From Proteiniphilum sp. UBA4977 (lineage in GTDB: Bacteria > Bacteroidota > Bacteroidia > Bacteroidales > Dysgonomonadaceae): 46,754 bases of DNA. The stretch spans positions 1 to 46,754 of the forward strand of contig DGZP01000071.1 in assembly GCA_002398565.1 (NCBI GenBank), written 5' to 3'. Below, in pieces: positions 27,201 through 35,208 of the stretch (its first letter is position 1; each line of letters begins with the position of its first letter). The notes under the pieces were generated by a model. The model did not search any database, was not told the DNA's origin, and saw only the letters and a list, made by a program, of their open reading frames with translations. The position numbers were made by a program, and so were the translations under genes.

Positions 27201-27767
27201 GTCAATTGGCTTTACAGCACGCTCCATCCATAGGGAATCGTAATGAAAAACACCTGGCCCGACTGCAATTATTGAAATTTCATTGACACCCTTTTTCAGA
27301 AACGATGGATGAATTGGCACGCGCAACGAAAATCCGTTGTGCGTCAACTCCCTCCCCTGATGCATGTCCGCGTCTTTTTTATATTTTGGGATGATGCGAA
27401 AACGTCCTTTTTTTCCGTTGATGGTTATATAGACCTCGTTTGGCGCATGGGACATCATGAACCCCTCGATGGCAAAAACCGCAGGCAATGCTTCGTCGAG
27501 ACTGAAACGGATACGGGAAGGTTCTCCTGCTCCCTGTGTCCTGCTCCATCTTTTCGGATCCTTGTCGATATCCACGTCATAAATACGCAGTTTCTCTCCC
27601 CCTGAAAATTCATCCGATGTAAGGTTGACTGTTCCGATACTCCAAAGTATGTTACTGGTCTGATTCTCGCCCAATATCCTTGCAGCAACAGTTGGAGCCG
27701 TTACTGCAAGGATGGTGGAGGTACCGGTGATCTTTAAAAACTTACGACGTGTTAAATCAAAATTCAT
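24288..27767 (-). CDS. Tat-exported GH38-like glycoside hydrolase with N-terminal binding domain
   Basis: The protein has 1159 residues. The N-terminus has a twin-arginine signal (TRRKFLKITG) followed by a hydrophobic stretch. Residues about 40-185 form a beta-sandwich; residues 190-280 form a second beta domain. The GH38-type barrel starts at 290: LKIHNDIGFTD supplies H300/D302 and VDIPSQCW supplies D411 as probable nucleophile. FYDEHTWGA is the motif shared with the two other GH38-like proteins. The large C-terminal beta region resembles that of the protein at 1-3361, making these two the closest paralogues here. Family knowledge points to a metal-dependent retaining alpha-mannosidase or a related activity; divergence is high. 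It sits 61 bp after the GH2 gene, which also carries a Tat signal, as does the oxidoreductase before that. Confidence 0.82.
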   Translation of the reverse strand: MNFDLTRRKFLKITGTSTILAVTAPTVAARILGENQTSNILWSIGTVNLTSDEFSGGEKLRIYDVDIDKDPKRWSRTQGAGEPSRIRFSLDEALPAVFAIEGFMMSHAPNEVYITINGKKGRFRIIPKYKKDADMHQGRELTHNGFSLRVPIHPSFLKKGVNEISIIAVGPGVFHYDSLWMERAVKPIDTGLALSVEPTIFYRNRNGQLFEEVDFIIRHSLPVEKLSFTFQLGAHTVVSNLKESSMADFGEYSVMMAEVPVSDKPESYTFTVETDKGKNRTTDIFKPEKRWKLFAGLKIHNDIGFTDYQQNVEELDARNTDLVLEFVNKFPGYKFNLEVAWLAENYTRLRTSPRVEELMGLVRDNRVGIGAFYLNLPTSVCDGEELYRALYSSATLRRTHNVPVDTACLVDIPSQCWSVPSYLADAGVKGFAIASNQHRGPLLMYSNLNENSPFYWEGPDGQRVISFFSRSYRNADRLFSTSPTLDKSRQGIVQVLARYRREDYAPDAFYLFGQTGDNAVMRDSSVKAIIDWNAVYEYPKFVFATDTDYFDYIEKNFADKLPVFRGDGGAYWADAVGSSTAPTIMNRNTQRILPAAEMFLAFASLFDKNLAYPDQKLRDAWEDLMFYDEHTWGAHNSITQPDRENVLRQFEFKQAHAVRAHWAAKDLLTHAFARLTQFISIKDRTLFVFNPTLHTRSDLVTIDINDNQQLIDNVTREEIAGEILLEKNRFCRLRFLAKDVPGMGYKTYEIIGEELDVENLEDVVMTNKTVSTRQASSDSWEIESRFYRVAFDNKTGGIVSLIDKELKRELVDRNAPHGLNELVYVAGGEGQQIERNVSSVPPTTRLDVSGQNDARLLENIATPFGRCIRIGSRAKNVPVIESEIIIYDTLKRIDIRNRISKEEIRSKEAIYFAFPFRSAAPQFQYQVQNAWADPNLDQLPGSNREWFATQNLVLSRDGSTTVALATPDFPLVSLTDINRGKWPEKLDLRNGHIYSYVTNNYWSVNIKASQSGELEFRYYITSGKDLDNDSLARFDAQTRSGLIPYSRYERRYERGPSQMPIDQGSFFYVDASHVEISAFKEAEDKNGCILRLRETSGRDGTALLKSEWFNIDRAWLTNGVEDNISDLTPMAGELSIPLKACRFTTVRLCYSLVTRQKQK

Positions 27768-27828
27768 AAATTACAGACTTGCATGAATCATTCATGTTTT
27801 AATCGAGAATAACTTCAATCCTGAGTTC

Positions 27829-30291
27829 TTAAGCCCGGGAAGTGATAAGTATGCTTCCGGATTTCAGGTTATCTGAGCTTACGGTGACTTTAATCTCTCC
27901 GTTTTTTTCGGTCGCCTGGATGATACCAATGCACTTGCCCTTGAAAACTTTTCGGTTATTGACAAATTTTGTCGGCTCAAGGTCTAGTACATCGCCATTT
28001 TCTACGCCGATAAGTTTACCGGGACCTTCAACATGGAATGTCACCAGGTTATCGGCATCGGGAACCATGACTCCGTTGCTATCAACAATAGTGACTTCCA
28101 GGATGGATGTATCCTGGCGGTTGGGGCGCAACATTGTCTTGTTGGCTATGACATCTACCCCGCTTGGTACTCCTGCGGTTTTTCGTGTCGTTTCTGCAAG
28201 GATGAAACCCTCTTCGTTGCGTGCGACGGCTCTTAATGTTCCAGGCTGATAGGGAACCTGCCAAACAATTTGCAAATCTTCACCCAATGGCTTTTCTCCC
28301 AGCGACTTACCATTAAAAAATAATTCAACAAATTTACAGTTCGTGTAGGCGACAATGGGAATTTTCACACCCTCTTTTCCCGGATGTGTCCAGTGTGGAA
28401 GGATGTGTACCATCGGTTCGTCTGTCCACAGACTCTGATAAAGGAAATAATGATCTTTTGCCAGGCCTGCCAGGTCGAAAATACCTTTGTCTTTGGAGCG
28501 GAAGGGCCATTTATCATTGGCTTCGCCGAGATAATCGTAGCCTGTCCACCGGCACGAACCAATCATGTAAGGAAGCTTCTTATTTTGCAACCTGAAGTTA
28601 TCCCTGACGCCAACCGAAAAATAATTATTGTCATAAGAAGACGCATAACCTTTATTTTCATCGGCGAATACTTCGCTTTCACTCAGGTGCGGTACGGCAT
28701 GCCTGGTATTATTCGGGCCCGCATCAGGACGGCGGCTCATCGTAAAATAGACACCGCGTGTTTGTCTCGAATGTGGCATTTCGGTACCGAACAGCGTACG
28801 ATCAGGATACTCTTTATGATAATCCTCCAGTGCCCTCAATTTTTCGCCTTCGCTGTTGAAGCCATACACGTCAAGGGCGGTACCACTTGATCCGCGTGCC
28901 TGGGTGATGGGGCGCGTATTGTCAATAGCACGGACAAAGCTGGCAATTTTAATCTGCCACTCATTGGTGAAACCACCCACTTCGTTACCGATACTCCACA
29001 TTATGACACTGGGGTTGTTGCGTTCACGACGCAATAAGTTACCGAGATCTTTTTCCCACCATTCCTTGAAATAATTGCCATAATCATGCTTCGAGGTTCC
29101 CTTGGGTTGAAACCAGCCATCGAATGGTTCATTGATCACCATCAATCCGAGCTCGTTACAAAATGTGGTTAGTTCCAGACTAAGAGGATGGTGTGCCGCA
29201 CGTATTGTATTACAGCCGATTTCTTTCAGCTGTTTGAGTCGATGATAAAGCACGTCGTCGGGAACGGCCGTACCCAGTGCACCACCGGCGTCATGGTGAT
29301 TGCATACACCCTTGATCATGGTACGCACGCCGTTGAGGCGGAATCCCAATATGTTGGGTTTTACTTCTATTTTACGGATGCCCAATGGCGTAAAATACTG
29401 ATCGAGTAATTTGTTACCTTCCCAAACCTCTGTTTCCACTTTATAAAGATTGGGCGCATCGGGGGACCAAAGTTCCGGAGCATTCACCGTCATTTCCTGT
29501 GAAAGCTCGACCTTATTTTCAATATCGGCAGGATTCTCAACATAAGCCACTACCTGTCCGCATTTGTCGCGGATGGTTTGTTTTACCATTACATGGACAG
29601 GCTTTTTACCGGTATTGACAAGAGTTGTTTCAATTTTTACCCCGGCGAAATTTTTGGTGATGTGTGGCGTGGTAACAAATGTGCCCCAATGATCAACATG
29701 AACAGGATTGACCACTTCAAGCCATACATGACGGTAAATACCGGATCCGGTGTACCAGCGGCCACTGGGTTCCAGCGAATGATCTACACGTACGGCAATG
29801 ACATTGGAGCCGGACTTCAGATAAGGTGTTAAATCATAACGAAACGTCGTATACCCATAGGGCCAGTGTCCGAGATGATGACCATTTATCCATACGTCGC
29901 TGTTCATATAAACACCATCGAAATCAATAAATACCTGGCGATTTTTCCATGAGTTATCCCACTTCAAATTTTTACGATACCAACCGATACCGCCGGGATA
30001 ATAACCTCCATGCCAGCTTGAAGGATTGGATTTCTCAATTTTCCCTTCAATACTCCAATCGTGCGGCAAATCCAGAATACGCCAGTCATTATCGTTGAAT
30101 GATGAAGCCTCTGCACCACCCTCCACGTCACCCAGATGAAAACGCCAGTCGAAGTCGATCTGCTGACGGGTACGGACTTTGGAGCTACCCTCCCGGTCAT
30201 CCACAGTCCTGGCCATGCAACCCACAGGAGTTAATGCGGCAAGACCTGCTCCACCTGCAACCACAGTTCCTAAAAAAGCTCTTCTCTCCAT
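27829..30291 (-). CDS. GH2 beta-galactosidase-like hydrolase, Tat-type signal with lipobox
   Basis: The protein has 820 residues. The N-terminus reads ERRAFLGTVV (twin-arginine) and then LTPVGC (lipobox, C25), suggesting a folded, lipid-anchored export product. Domains in order: GH2 sugar-binding sandwich (about 45-195), immunoglobulin-like domain (200-310), TIM barrel (about 312-620), then C-terminal beta domains including an invasin-like DUF4982-type segment. Catalytic residues are intact: acid/base E437 in WSIGNEVG and nucleophile E504 in FGTEMPHS. GH2 of this type includes beta-galactosidases and beta-glucuronidases; beta-galactosidase is the likeliest. The gene is 30 bp downstream of the oxidoreductase and part of the long PUL transcript. 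Confidence 0.92.
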   Translation of the reverse strand: MERRAFLGTVVAGGAGLAALTPVGCMARTVDDREGSSKVRTRQQIDFDWRFHLGDVEGGAEASSFNDNDWRILDLPHDWSIEGKIEKSNPSSWHGGYYPGGIGWYRKNLKWDNSWKNRQVFIDFDGVYMNSDVWINGHHLGHWPYGYTTFRYDLTPYLKSGSNVIAVRVDHSLEPSGRWYTGSGIYRHVWLEVVNPVHVDHWGTFVTTPHITKNFAGVKIETTLVNTGKKPVHVMVKQTIRDKCGQVVAYVENPADIENKVELSQEMTVNAPELWSPDAPNLYKVETEVWEGNKLLDQYFTPLGIRKIEVKPNILGFRLNGVRTMIKGVCNHHDAGGALGTAVPDDVLYHRLKQLKEIGCNTIRAAHHPLSLELTTFCNELGLMVINEPFDGWFQPKGTSKHDYGNYFKEWWEKDLGNLLRRERNNPSVIMWSIGNEVGGFTNEWQIKIASFVRAIDNTRPITQARGSSGTALDVYGFNSEGEKLRALEDYHKEYPDRTLFGTEMPHSRQTRGVYFTMSRRPDAGPNNTRHAVPHLSESEVFADENKGYASSYDNNYFSVGVRDNFRLQNKKLPYMIGSCRWTGYDYLGEANDKWPFRSKDKGIFDLAGLAKDHYFLYQSLWTDEPMVHILPHWTHPGKEGVKIPIVAYTNCKFVELFFNGKSLGEKPLGEDLQIVWQVPYQPGTLRAVARNEEGFILAETTRKTAGVPSGVDVIANKTMLRPNRQDTSILEVTIVDSNGVMVPDADNLVTFHVEGPGKLIGVENGDVLDLEPTKFVNNRKVFKGKCIGIIQATEKNGEIKVTVSSDNLKSGSILITSRA

Positions 30292-30321
30292 ATAACTTTT
30301 TAATCTAAATATATACTTTAC

Positions 30322-31647
30322 TCACACTTTCGGCTCCCATCCTTTTGCATACTCTCTTCCCCACAATTTTTGGGCTTCCTTGTTATTGAGTATATGTCCG
30401 TTTTTCGGATCGATGTCGAGAGTCTGGCCTGTACGCCACGAAATATTGCCCAGCTGTACAAGCAAGGTACTCCGATGACCTATCTCACAATCGGCATTGG
30501 GTTTTTTGTTGTTCCTTATACTATCAAGGAAATTGGCTACATGTAATACGGCAAGATTATCGCCGGCATTCACTATATTGGTAGTATCCTCGCTATCGCT
30601 GGCATCTTTGCTGTCTTTTATAACTTTGCCCGCCATGTCGTATACCGTGTAGGAATTTCCACCGGGATTAAAGATTGTTCCTTTATCACCGTAAAACACT
30701 ACTCCTCGGGAAGCATCGTTTATCTTGAATTTGTTACAACTACGTCCCTCCCATACGATCATTTTATTTTCAGGAAACTCGATAGAGATGGTTTGGGTGT
30801 CGGGCGTTTCCCAGTCGTCTTTGAAGGCATAACGTCCACCCAGTGAAGATACCCTGGTGGGAAATTCCACCCCCAGTCCCCAGCGTGCAACATCCACTTC
30901 GTGTGTACCATTGTTGAGTGCTTCGCCCGTGCCCCAGTGCCATAGCCAGTGCCAGTCGTAATGTACCAGTCCATCCTTATACGGACGGCGTGGAGCAGGG
31001 CCTTGCCACAATTCGTAATCGAGCCACGATGGAACCGCAGCATCCTTATAGTACGATGCTTTGCGATCGTTGACATACCAGGTCTTTGCCATATACACAT
31101 TTCCGATAATTCCTGCACGAATATCGGAAACCATCTCAATCAAGCCAGTACCCGAGCGGCGCTGGCTGCCCATCTGTACAATACGGTTGTATTTGCGGGC
31201 TGCGGCAATCGCCAACTCGCCCTCATTGGGATTGTGGCTAAGAGGTTTTTCCACGTATACATGTTTGCCCATGGCACAGGCAATGATCGTTGCAGGTGCA
31301 TGCCAATGGTCGGGCATCGCGATCACCAACGCATCAACACCCTTGTCTTGCAATGCCTTCCGAAAATCCTTTTCGGCCCTGGGTTTCTTACTCTGTATTT
31401 GCCCCACTCTCTCCACACTTTTTGCCATTGCCCGTTCATCTACATCACAAATGTATGCGACTTCGCAATTGGACTGTCGGGCAAAATGTCCTGCCAGGGA
31501 AGCGCCACGGCTATTTACACCCGCCACAGCTACTACTATTTTATTACTTGGCATCCCGTTGGTAAATACGGCGGGCATAGCCAATCTCGACAGACCAATA
31601 CCGGCTGCTGCAAGCCCCGATTTTTTAATAAAATCTCTTCTAATCAT
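30322..31647 (-). CDS. Tat-exported Gfo/Idh/MocA-family oxidoreductase
   Basis: The protein has 441 residues with twin-arginine signal MIRRDFIKKSGLAAAG. A Rossmann NAD(P)-binding domain follows (VAVAGVNSRG near 39-48, ICDVDE, VEKPLSHN with the family's conserved EKP). The C-terminal alpha/beta dimerisation/substrate domain contains GTHEVDVARWGLG with the usual conserved His. Members oxidise or reduce sugar hydroxyls, often at C3. The Tat signal makes sense because the protein can load its nicotinamide cofactor in the cytoplasm before export. It is paired with a DUF1080 gene 29 bp upstream. In gut Bacteroides, such pairs have been shown to make 3-keto glycosides and then cleave them without a classical hydrolase. 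Direction and substrate here are inferred. Confidence 0.9.
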   Translation of the reverse strand: MIRRDFIKKSGLAAAGIGLSRLAMPAVFTNGMPSNKIVVAVAGVNSRGASLAGHFARQSNCEVAYICDVDERAMAKSVERVGQIQSKKPRAEKDFRKALQDKGVDALVIAMPDHWHAPATIIACAMGKHVYVEKPLSHNPNEGELAIAAARKYNRIVQMGSQRRSGTGLIEMVSDIRAGIIGNVYMAKTWYVNDRKASYYKDAAVPSWLDYELWQGPAPRRPYKDGLVHYDWHWLWHWGTGEALNNGTHEVDVARWGLGVEFPTRVSSLGGRYAFKDDWETPDTQTISIEFPENKMIVWEGRSCNKFKINDASRGVVFYGDKGTIFNPGGNSYTVYDMAGKVIKDSKDASDSEDTTNIVNAGDNLAVLHVANFLDSIRNNKKPNADCEIGHRSTLLVQLGNISWRTGQTLDIDPKNGHILNNKEAQKLWGREYAKGWEPKV

Positions 31648-31676
31648 ATTATTATAAATTACGGTTATTCTTGGAA

Positions 31677-32375
31677 TTATTTTAGTTTTCTTATCTTGAT
31701 ATTGCGGAACGACACCACGTTGCCATGATCCTGTAACAAGATGGGTGTTTGAACGGGTGTCGAAAAATCCTTGCTGTCCTTATACTTGCTACCATTGATC
31801 AAAGTCTTGAAAGCATCGCTGCCGCGCTCGAACGTTACCACTTTTTTTCCGTTGAGCCAATGCTCCACGTGATTACCCTTGGAAATAATACGCGCCTGGT
31901 TCCATTCGCCAATGGGTTTGTCCTTTTTGCCTTTCGGGGAAATCAAGTCATACAGGCCACCTTGCAGTCGGTTACCGTTTTTTCCTTGTTTGGCATCAGG
32001 ATGATTTTCATCATCTAATATCTGAAATTCCAAACCTAGATTGGTTCCCGGCAGGATGAAATACTTGATACCACTGTTGGCTCCTTTGGTGGTACGAAAT
32101 TCAAGCGACAACTCGAAATCCGAGAATTGGTCCTCGGTGATAATATCACCCGGACGGGGTTTGACCGTGTTGTCGAGCGTCAATACTCCGTTTTCAATTA
32201 TCCAGCCATTGGGAAAAGGCCCCCCTTTAAAATGTTTCCATCCGGTAGATGTTTTTCCGTCAAAAAGAAGTACCCATCCCTGTCGGATCTCTTTTTTGGT
32301 CAGGACAGGAAATTGTGCCTGGGTGAAAACCACAAACAGGCAAATAAAAGTAAAAATTACTGTAAATCGTTTCAT
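31677..32375 (-). CDS. Secreted DUF1080 (3-keto-glycoside hydrolase/lyase type) protein
   Basis: The protein has 232 residues with a signal peptide of about 20 residues (ending FTQAQ). It is a single jelly-roll domain of the DUF1080 family: WVLLFDGKTSTGWKHFKG at the start, FELSLEFRTTKGANSGIKYF in the middle, LGLEFQILDDENHPDAK, then EWNQARI and HWLNGKKV. DUF1080 proteins have been shown to cleave 3-keto sugars after oxidation by a Gfo/Idh/MocA partner. The partner gene lies 29 bp downstream and is also exported. It could therefore process products of the GH38-like enzymes or act directly on a glycan after oxidation. Binding-only function is the main alternative. Confidence 0.88.
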   Translation of the reverse strand: MKRFTVIFTFICLFVVFTQAQFPVLTKKEIRQGWVLLFDGKTSTGWKHFKGGPFPNGWIIENGVLTLDNTVKPRPGDIITEDQFSDFELSLEFRTTKGANSGIKYFILPGTNLGLEFQILDDENHPDAKQGKNGNRLQGGLYDLISPKGKKDKPIGEWNQARIISKGNHVEHWLNGKKVVTFERGSDAFKTLINGSKYKDSKDFSTPVQTPILLQDHGNVVSFRNIKIRKLK

Positions 32376-32448
32376 ATCTTTAATTTTCCTTTGTTATAAA
32401 TACAAATCTAAACCTTTTTATGACAATGAACAGATAAAACTCTGGCAT

Positions 32449-34086
32449 TTAATCTCCACTTTTCACGAATTCAAAAAACATCTCGTCCCAACAAACTATT
32501 GGGGTACCAATACCGGTTGTTTCAATTGAACCGGTATCTACAGTAAAGTTTCGTTGGGCATATTGGAGTCGTACTTTTGTAACATTCGGGGGTGCTGTCC
32601 ATTCTTTTTCAAAAACAAAAAAGGTCACAACATGAGTACCTATCGTGGTCATCGTCAAATCCGGATTACCATCTCCCTGTTTATAATCCACTGGAGACCA
32701 ATCATAGACAGTCATGCCGTCAGGGGAAAGAATCATCATCCTTCCATCTTTAAAATTCTCCAAATCAGTTGTACTTGCTCCTCTGGCACCCGTCCTGCCC
32801 CCAAATCGATATGTCTCACCCGGGGTAACCTCCACAATTTGATAAAATCCTGAGGTTGCATTTGCACCACCGCCGGTCCTGCCAAGATTACTACCTACCA
32901 GGAAGGTATAGGTGGGCAAATGTGGTACAGGGTTTACAAAAGGAAATCCGTTGGCCTTAGACCACCAATTGCCAATTTTTGAATTTACTCTTGTTGAGTT
33001 CGATATGCTTGTAGGCCCAGGCCCCACGTTCAACGGAGGAAGTTTTTCTTCGCCCGTTTTATAAAAATCGGCAAACCACGTCGTACCCTGTAATCCAATC
33101 CACCCTGGGGTATTGTCACTGGAGAACGACACATTTCCATTGTCAGGGATTCCTTCATTCATACTTTCGAATCCGGGGTTTATCAATCGATTGCCCAGGA
33201 TGGGAGGAGCCTTGCCCGATACAGTTACGGTACAAACATCTGTATAATTTCCATCGAGCGCAGTCACGGTTATCCTGGCTGTTCCCGTACTGAAACTTTT
33301 TACCCTGATTCTGTTGTTCAACGTATCTGTACCCACCACATTGGCTATACCGGGGGTATCACTCACGGCCGTGACCGACTGATTGGTTGCTGTAGCAGGA
33401 GTAATGGTGTATGTAAGCCATTCCTCTTTTTCCACCCCAAGATCCAGCGTTGGCTGAACCGTGATAGCACTCACGTGCATAATCACGTTCACTGCACACT
33501 CTCCGCTGAAACCGCCATCCATTGTAGTTACAGTTACCGTGGTTGAACCGGTACCGGTACCTTTCATCTTGATCCTGTTGTTTTCAGCGTCTATTTCCAC
33601 AACACTGGCTATGCCTGTATTGCTACTTTCGGCAGTCACGACCTTATTATTTGCTGTAGAGGGAGTAAGGATATATGTCAGCCACCCTTCCTTATCCATT
33701 TCAAGTTCACACGTTGGCTGTACCATGATACCACTTACAGCCACAGGTTTCGGAGTCACGGTAACGATACATTCCTCCTTAAAGCCGCCATCCATTGTAA
33801 TAACGGTAATGGTTGCCGTACCGGCTGCTTTGGCGATTACCTTACCGTCGGCATCCACATCGGCAATGGTAGGATTCATGGTGGCCCATTTGATCTCCCT
33901 ATTGTAAGCATTTGAGGGTTCCACGGCAGCTACCAGCGTAAATTCGGTACCCTCCATTAGCGTATAAGCGGTTTGATCCAGGGTGACACCGGTTACGGCA
34001 GTCTCATCTTCTTTACAACCAGTCATTATAACCGTCATAAGCGCGACTGCCATCCATATTAAGAAAATACTTCTTTTCATTTTCAT
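32449..34086 (-). CDS. Surface lipoprotein with three BIG2 domains and a C-terminal binding-type domain (SGBP-like)
   Basis: The protein has 545 residues with lipoprotein signal ending IMTGC (C24) followed by KEDE, an acidic stretch typical of surface-exported Bacteroidota lipoproteins. Three bacterial Ig-like (BIG2) repeats occupy about 30-112, 114-202 and 203-292; repeats 2 and 3 are close (WLTYILTPSTANN / WLTYTITPATATN). Residues about 296-545 form a domain shared with the next lipoprotein (LINPGFES, GGGANATSGFYQIVEV, GTPIVCWDEMFFEF). In this PUL position such proteins usually bind the glycan at the cell surface, with the Ig repeats as a spacer. No catalytic motif is seen. The glycan-binding role is inferred from position and architecture. 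Confidence 0.8.
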   Translation of the reverse strand: MKMKRSIFLIWMAVALMTVIMTGCKEDETAVTGVTLDQTAYTLMEGTEFTLVAAVEPSNAYNREIKWATMNPTIADVDADGKVIAKAAGTATITVITMDGGFKEECIVTVTPKPVAVSGIMVQPTCELEMDKEGWLTYILTPSTANNKVVTAESSNTGIASVVEIDAENNRIKMKGTGTGSTTVTVTTMDGGFSGECAVNVIMHVSAITVQPTLDLGVEKEEWLTYTITPATATNQSVTAVSDTPGIANVVGTDTLNNRIRVKSFSTGTARITVTALDGNYTDVCTVTVSGKAPPILGNRLINPGFESMNEGIPDNGNVSFSSDNTPGWIGLQGTTWFADFYKTGEEKLPPLNVGPGPTSISNSTRVNSKIGNWWSKANGFPFVNPVPHLPTYTFLVGSNLGRTGGGANATSGFYQIVEVTPGETYRFGGRTGARGASTTDLENFKDGRMMILSPDGMTVYDWSPVDYKQGDGNPDLTMTTIGTHVVTFFVFEKEWTAPPNVTKVRLQYAQRNFTVDTGSIETTGIGTPIVCWDEMFFEFVKSGD

Positions 34087-34097
34087 TTTATTATCAA

Positions 34098-35186
34098 CTA
34101 ATTTCCGCTGTTTTCTTCCACATATAATTGAAAAAACATCTCATCCCAGCATATGATGGGAGTACCTTTACTAATAGTACCGTCACCTATATCGGTTTCG
34201 CTGGAAAAGTTTCTCTGGACATATTGAAAGCGTACCTTATCGACTCCCGGGGGTGCAGTCCAGATTTTTTCCGCAACAAAGTAGGTAGCATATACAGTGC
34301 CTCTGGTATTATACATTGTCAACCCCTCTGTGCCATCCCCTTTTTCATAATCTAACGGGAACTCCGCATACACCTCCTTGCCATCGGGCGAAAGAACCAT
34401 CAATACTCCGGTTTTAAAATTTGGGATATCAGTGGCATTTCCCGCTCTTGCCGCGGTTCTGCCGCCAATCTTATATATCTCTTCCGGAATAACATTCTTC
34501 ACAATTTGATAAAATCCCCCCGTAGCGTTTCCGCCACCGGCAGTTCTACATATATTCTGACCCACCACAAATGTATACGGGGGATCGACGTGGTCATACG
34601 TTTTTGTAAACTCGGATCCGTTGCCTGTCCACCAACTTCCCACCAGCGAATTTATTCTCAGTGAACTACCGTATCCAGTACCGGCAAGGCCAGGATAACG
34701 CCATTCAAACCATTCACTTTCTACATTTTCCCAAGCGACAACGTCGGGACTGCTAAAACTTGTGTTCCCGGCATCCGGACCAATTTCAAACCCTGTGTTT
34801 TCCAACAGATTGACCGATACCCGAACAAACGGGCTGACCTTTATACGACATGAATCAAGTGCCTCTTCACCCTGATATGCTACCGCATATGCTTCACCAA
34901 GAGCAACAGGAGTGACTACGCCGTCCTGTGTAATTGTGATAATATTCTCATCCGAAACTTTCCAATGTACCTCCTGATTTGTCGCATTGTCAGGATAAAA
35001 ATGAACATAGAGCTTTTGCGGAGGAGTATCCTTTGCCGGTTGTCTGCTCGGAAAAACGTATAAAAACATGTCAATTTCATTGGGACTGACCCGTGCTCCG
35101 TTGAGTATTATCTCTTTATCTTCACATGATAAAAAAACAATCATGAAACCGAACATTACGAAAATTAACTTTTTCATATAATTCAT
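34098..35186 (-). CDS. Surface lipoprotein with one Ig-like domain, paralogue of its neighbour (SGBP-like)
   Basis: The protein has 362 residues with lipobox IVFLSC (C21) followed by EDKE. One BIG2-like segment (about 28-115) precedes the same C-terminal domain as the neighbouring lipoprotein: LLENTGFEIG, RTAGGGNATGGFYQIV, then GTPIICWDEMFFQL. The two genes are 11 bp apart and look like a tandem duplication in which Ig-repeat number diverged (one against three). Placed right after the second SusD gene, it is in the usual position of a surface glycan-binding protein. Start at 35186 kept; an ATG three codons in is equally possible. Confidence 0.8.
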   Translation of the reverse strand: MNYMKKLIFVMFGFMIVFLSCEDKEIILNGARVSPNEIDMFLYVFPSRQPAKDTPPQKLYVHFYPDNATNQEVHWKVSDENIITITQDGVVTPVALGEAYAVAYQGEEALDSCRIKVSPFVRVSVNLLENTGFEIGPDAGNTSFSSPDVVAWENVESEWFEWRYPGLAGTGYGSSLRINSLVGSWWTGNGSEFTKTYDHVDPPYTFVVGQNICRTAGGGNATGGFYQIVKNVIPEEIYKIGGRTAARAGNATDIPNFKTGVLMVLSPDGKEVYAEFPLDYEKGDGTEGLTMYNTRGTVYATYFVAEKIWTAPPGVDKVRFQYVQRNFSSETDIGDGTISKGTPIICWDEMFFQLYVEENSGN

Positions 35187-35208
35187 ATTTTAATTTTCAA
35201 TTCATTAA

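Noticed and set aside
30949..31728. 259-codon plus-strand frame opposite the oxidoreductase gene
   Set aside because: It is antisense to a clear Gfo/Idh/MocA gene; its translation is cysteine/histidine-rich and low in recognisable motifs.
33461..33907. Hydrophobic plus-strand frame of 148 codons, possible membrane protein
   Set aside because: It is the antisense of the Thr/Val-rich Ig-like repeats of the lipoprotein gene, which naturally gives a hydrophobic shadow.
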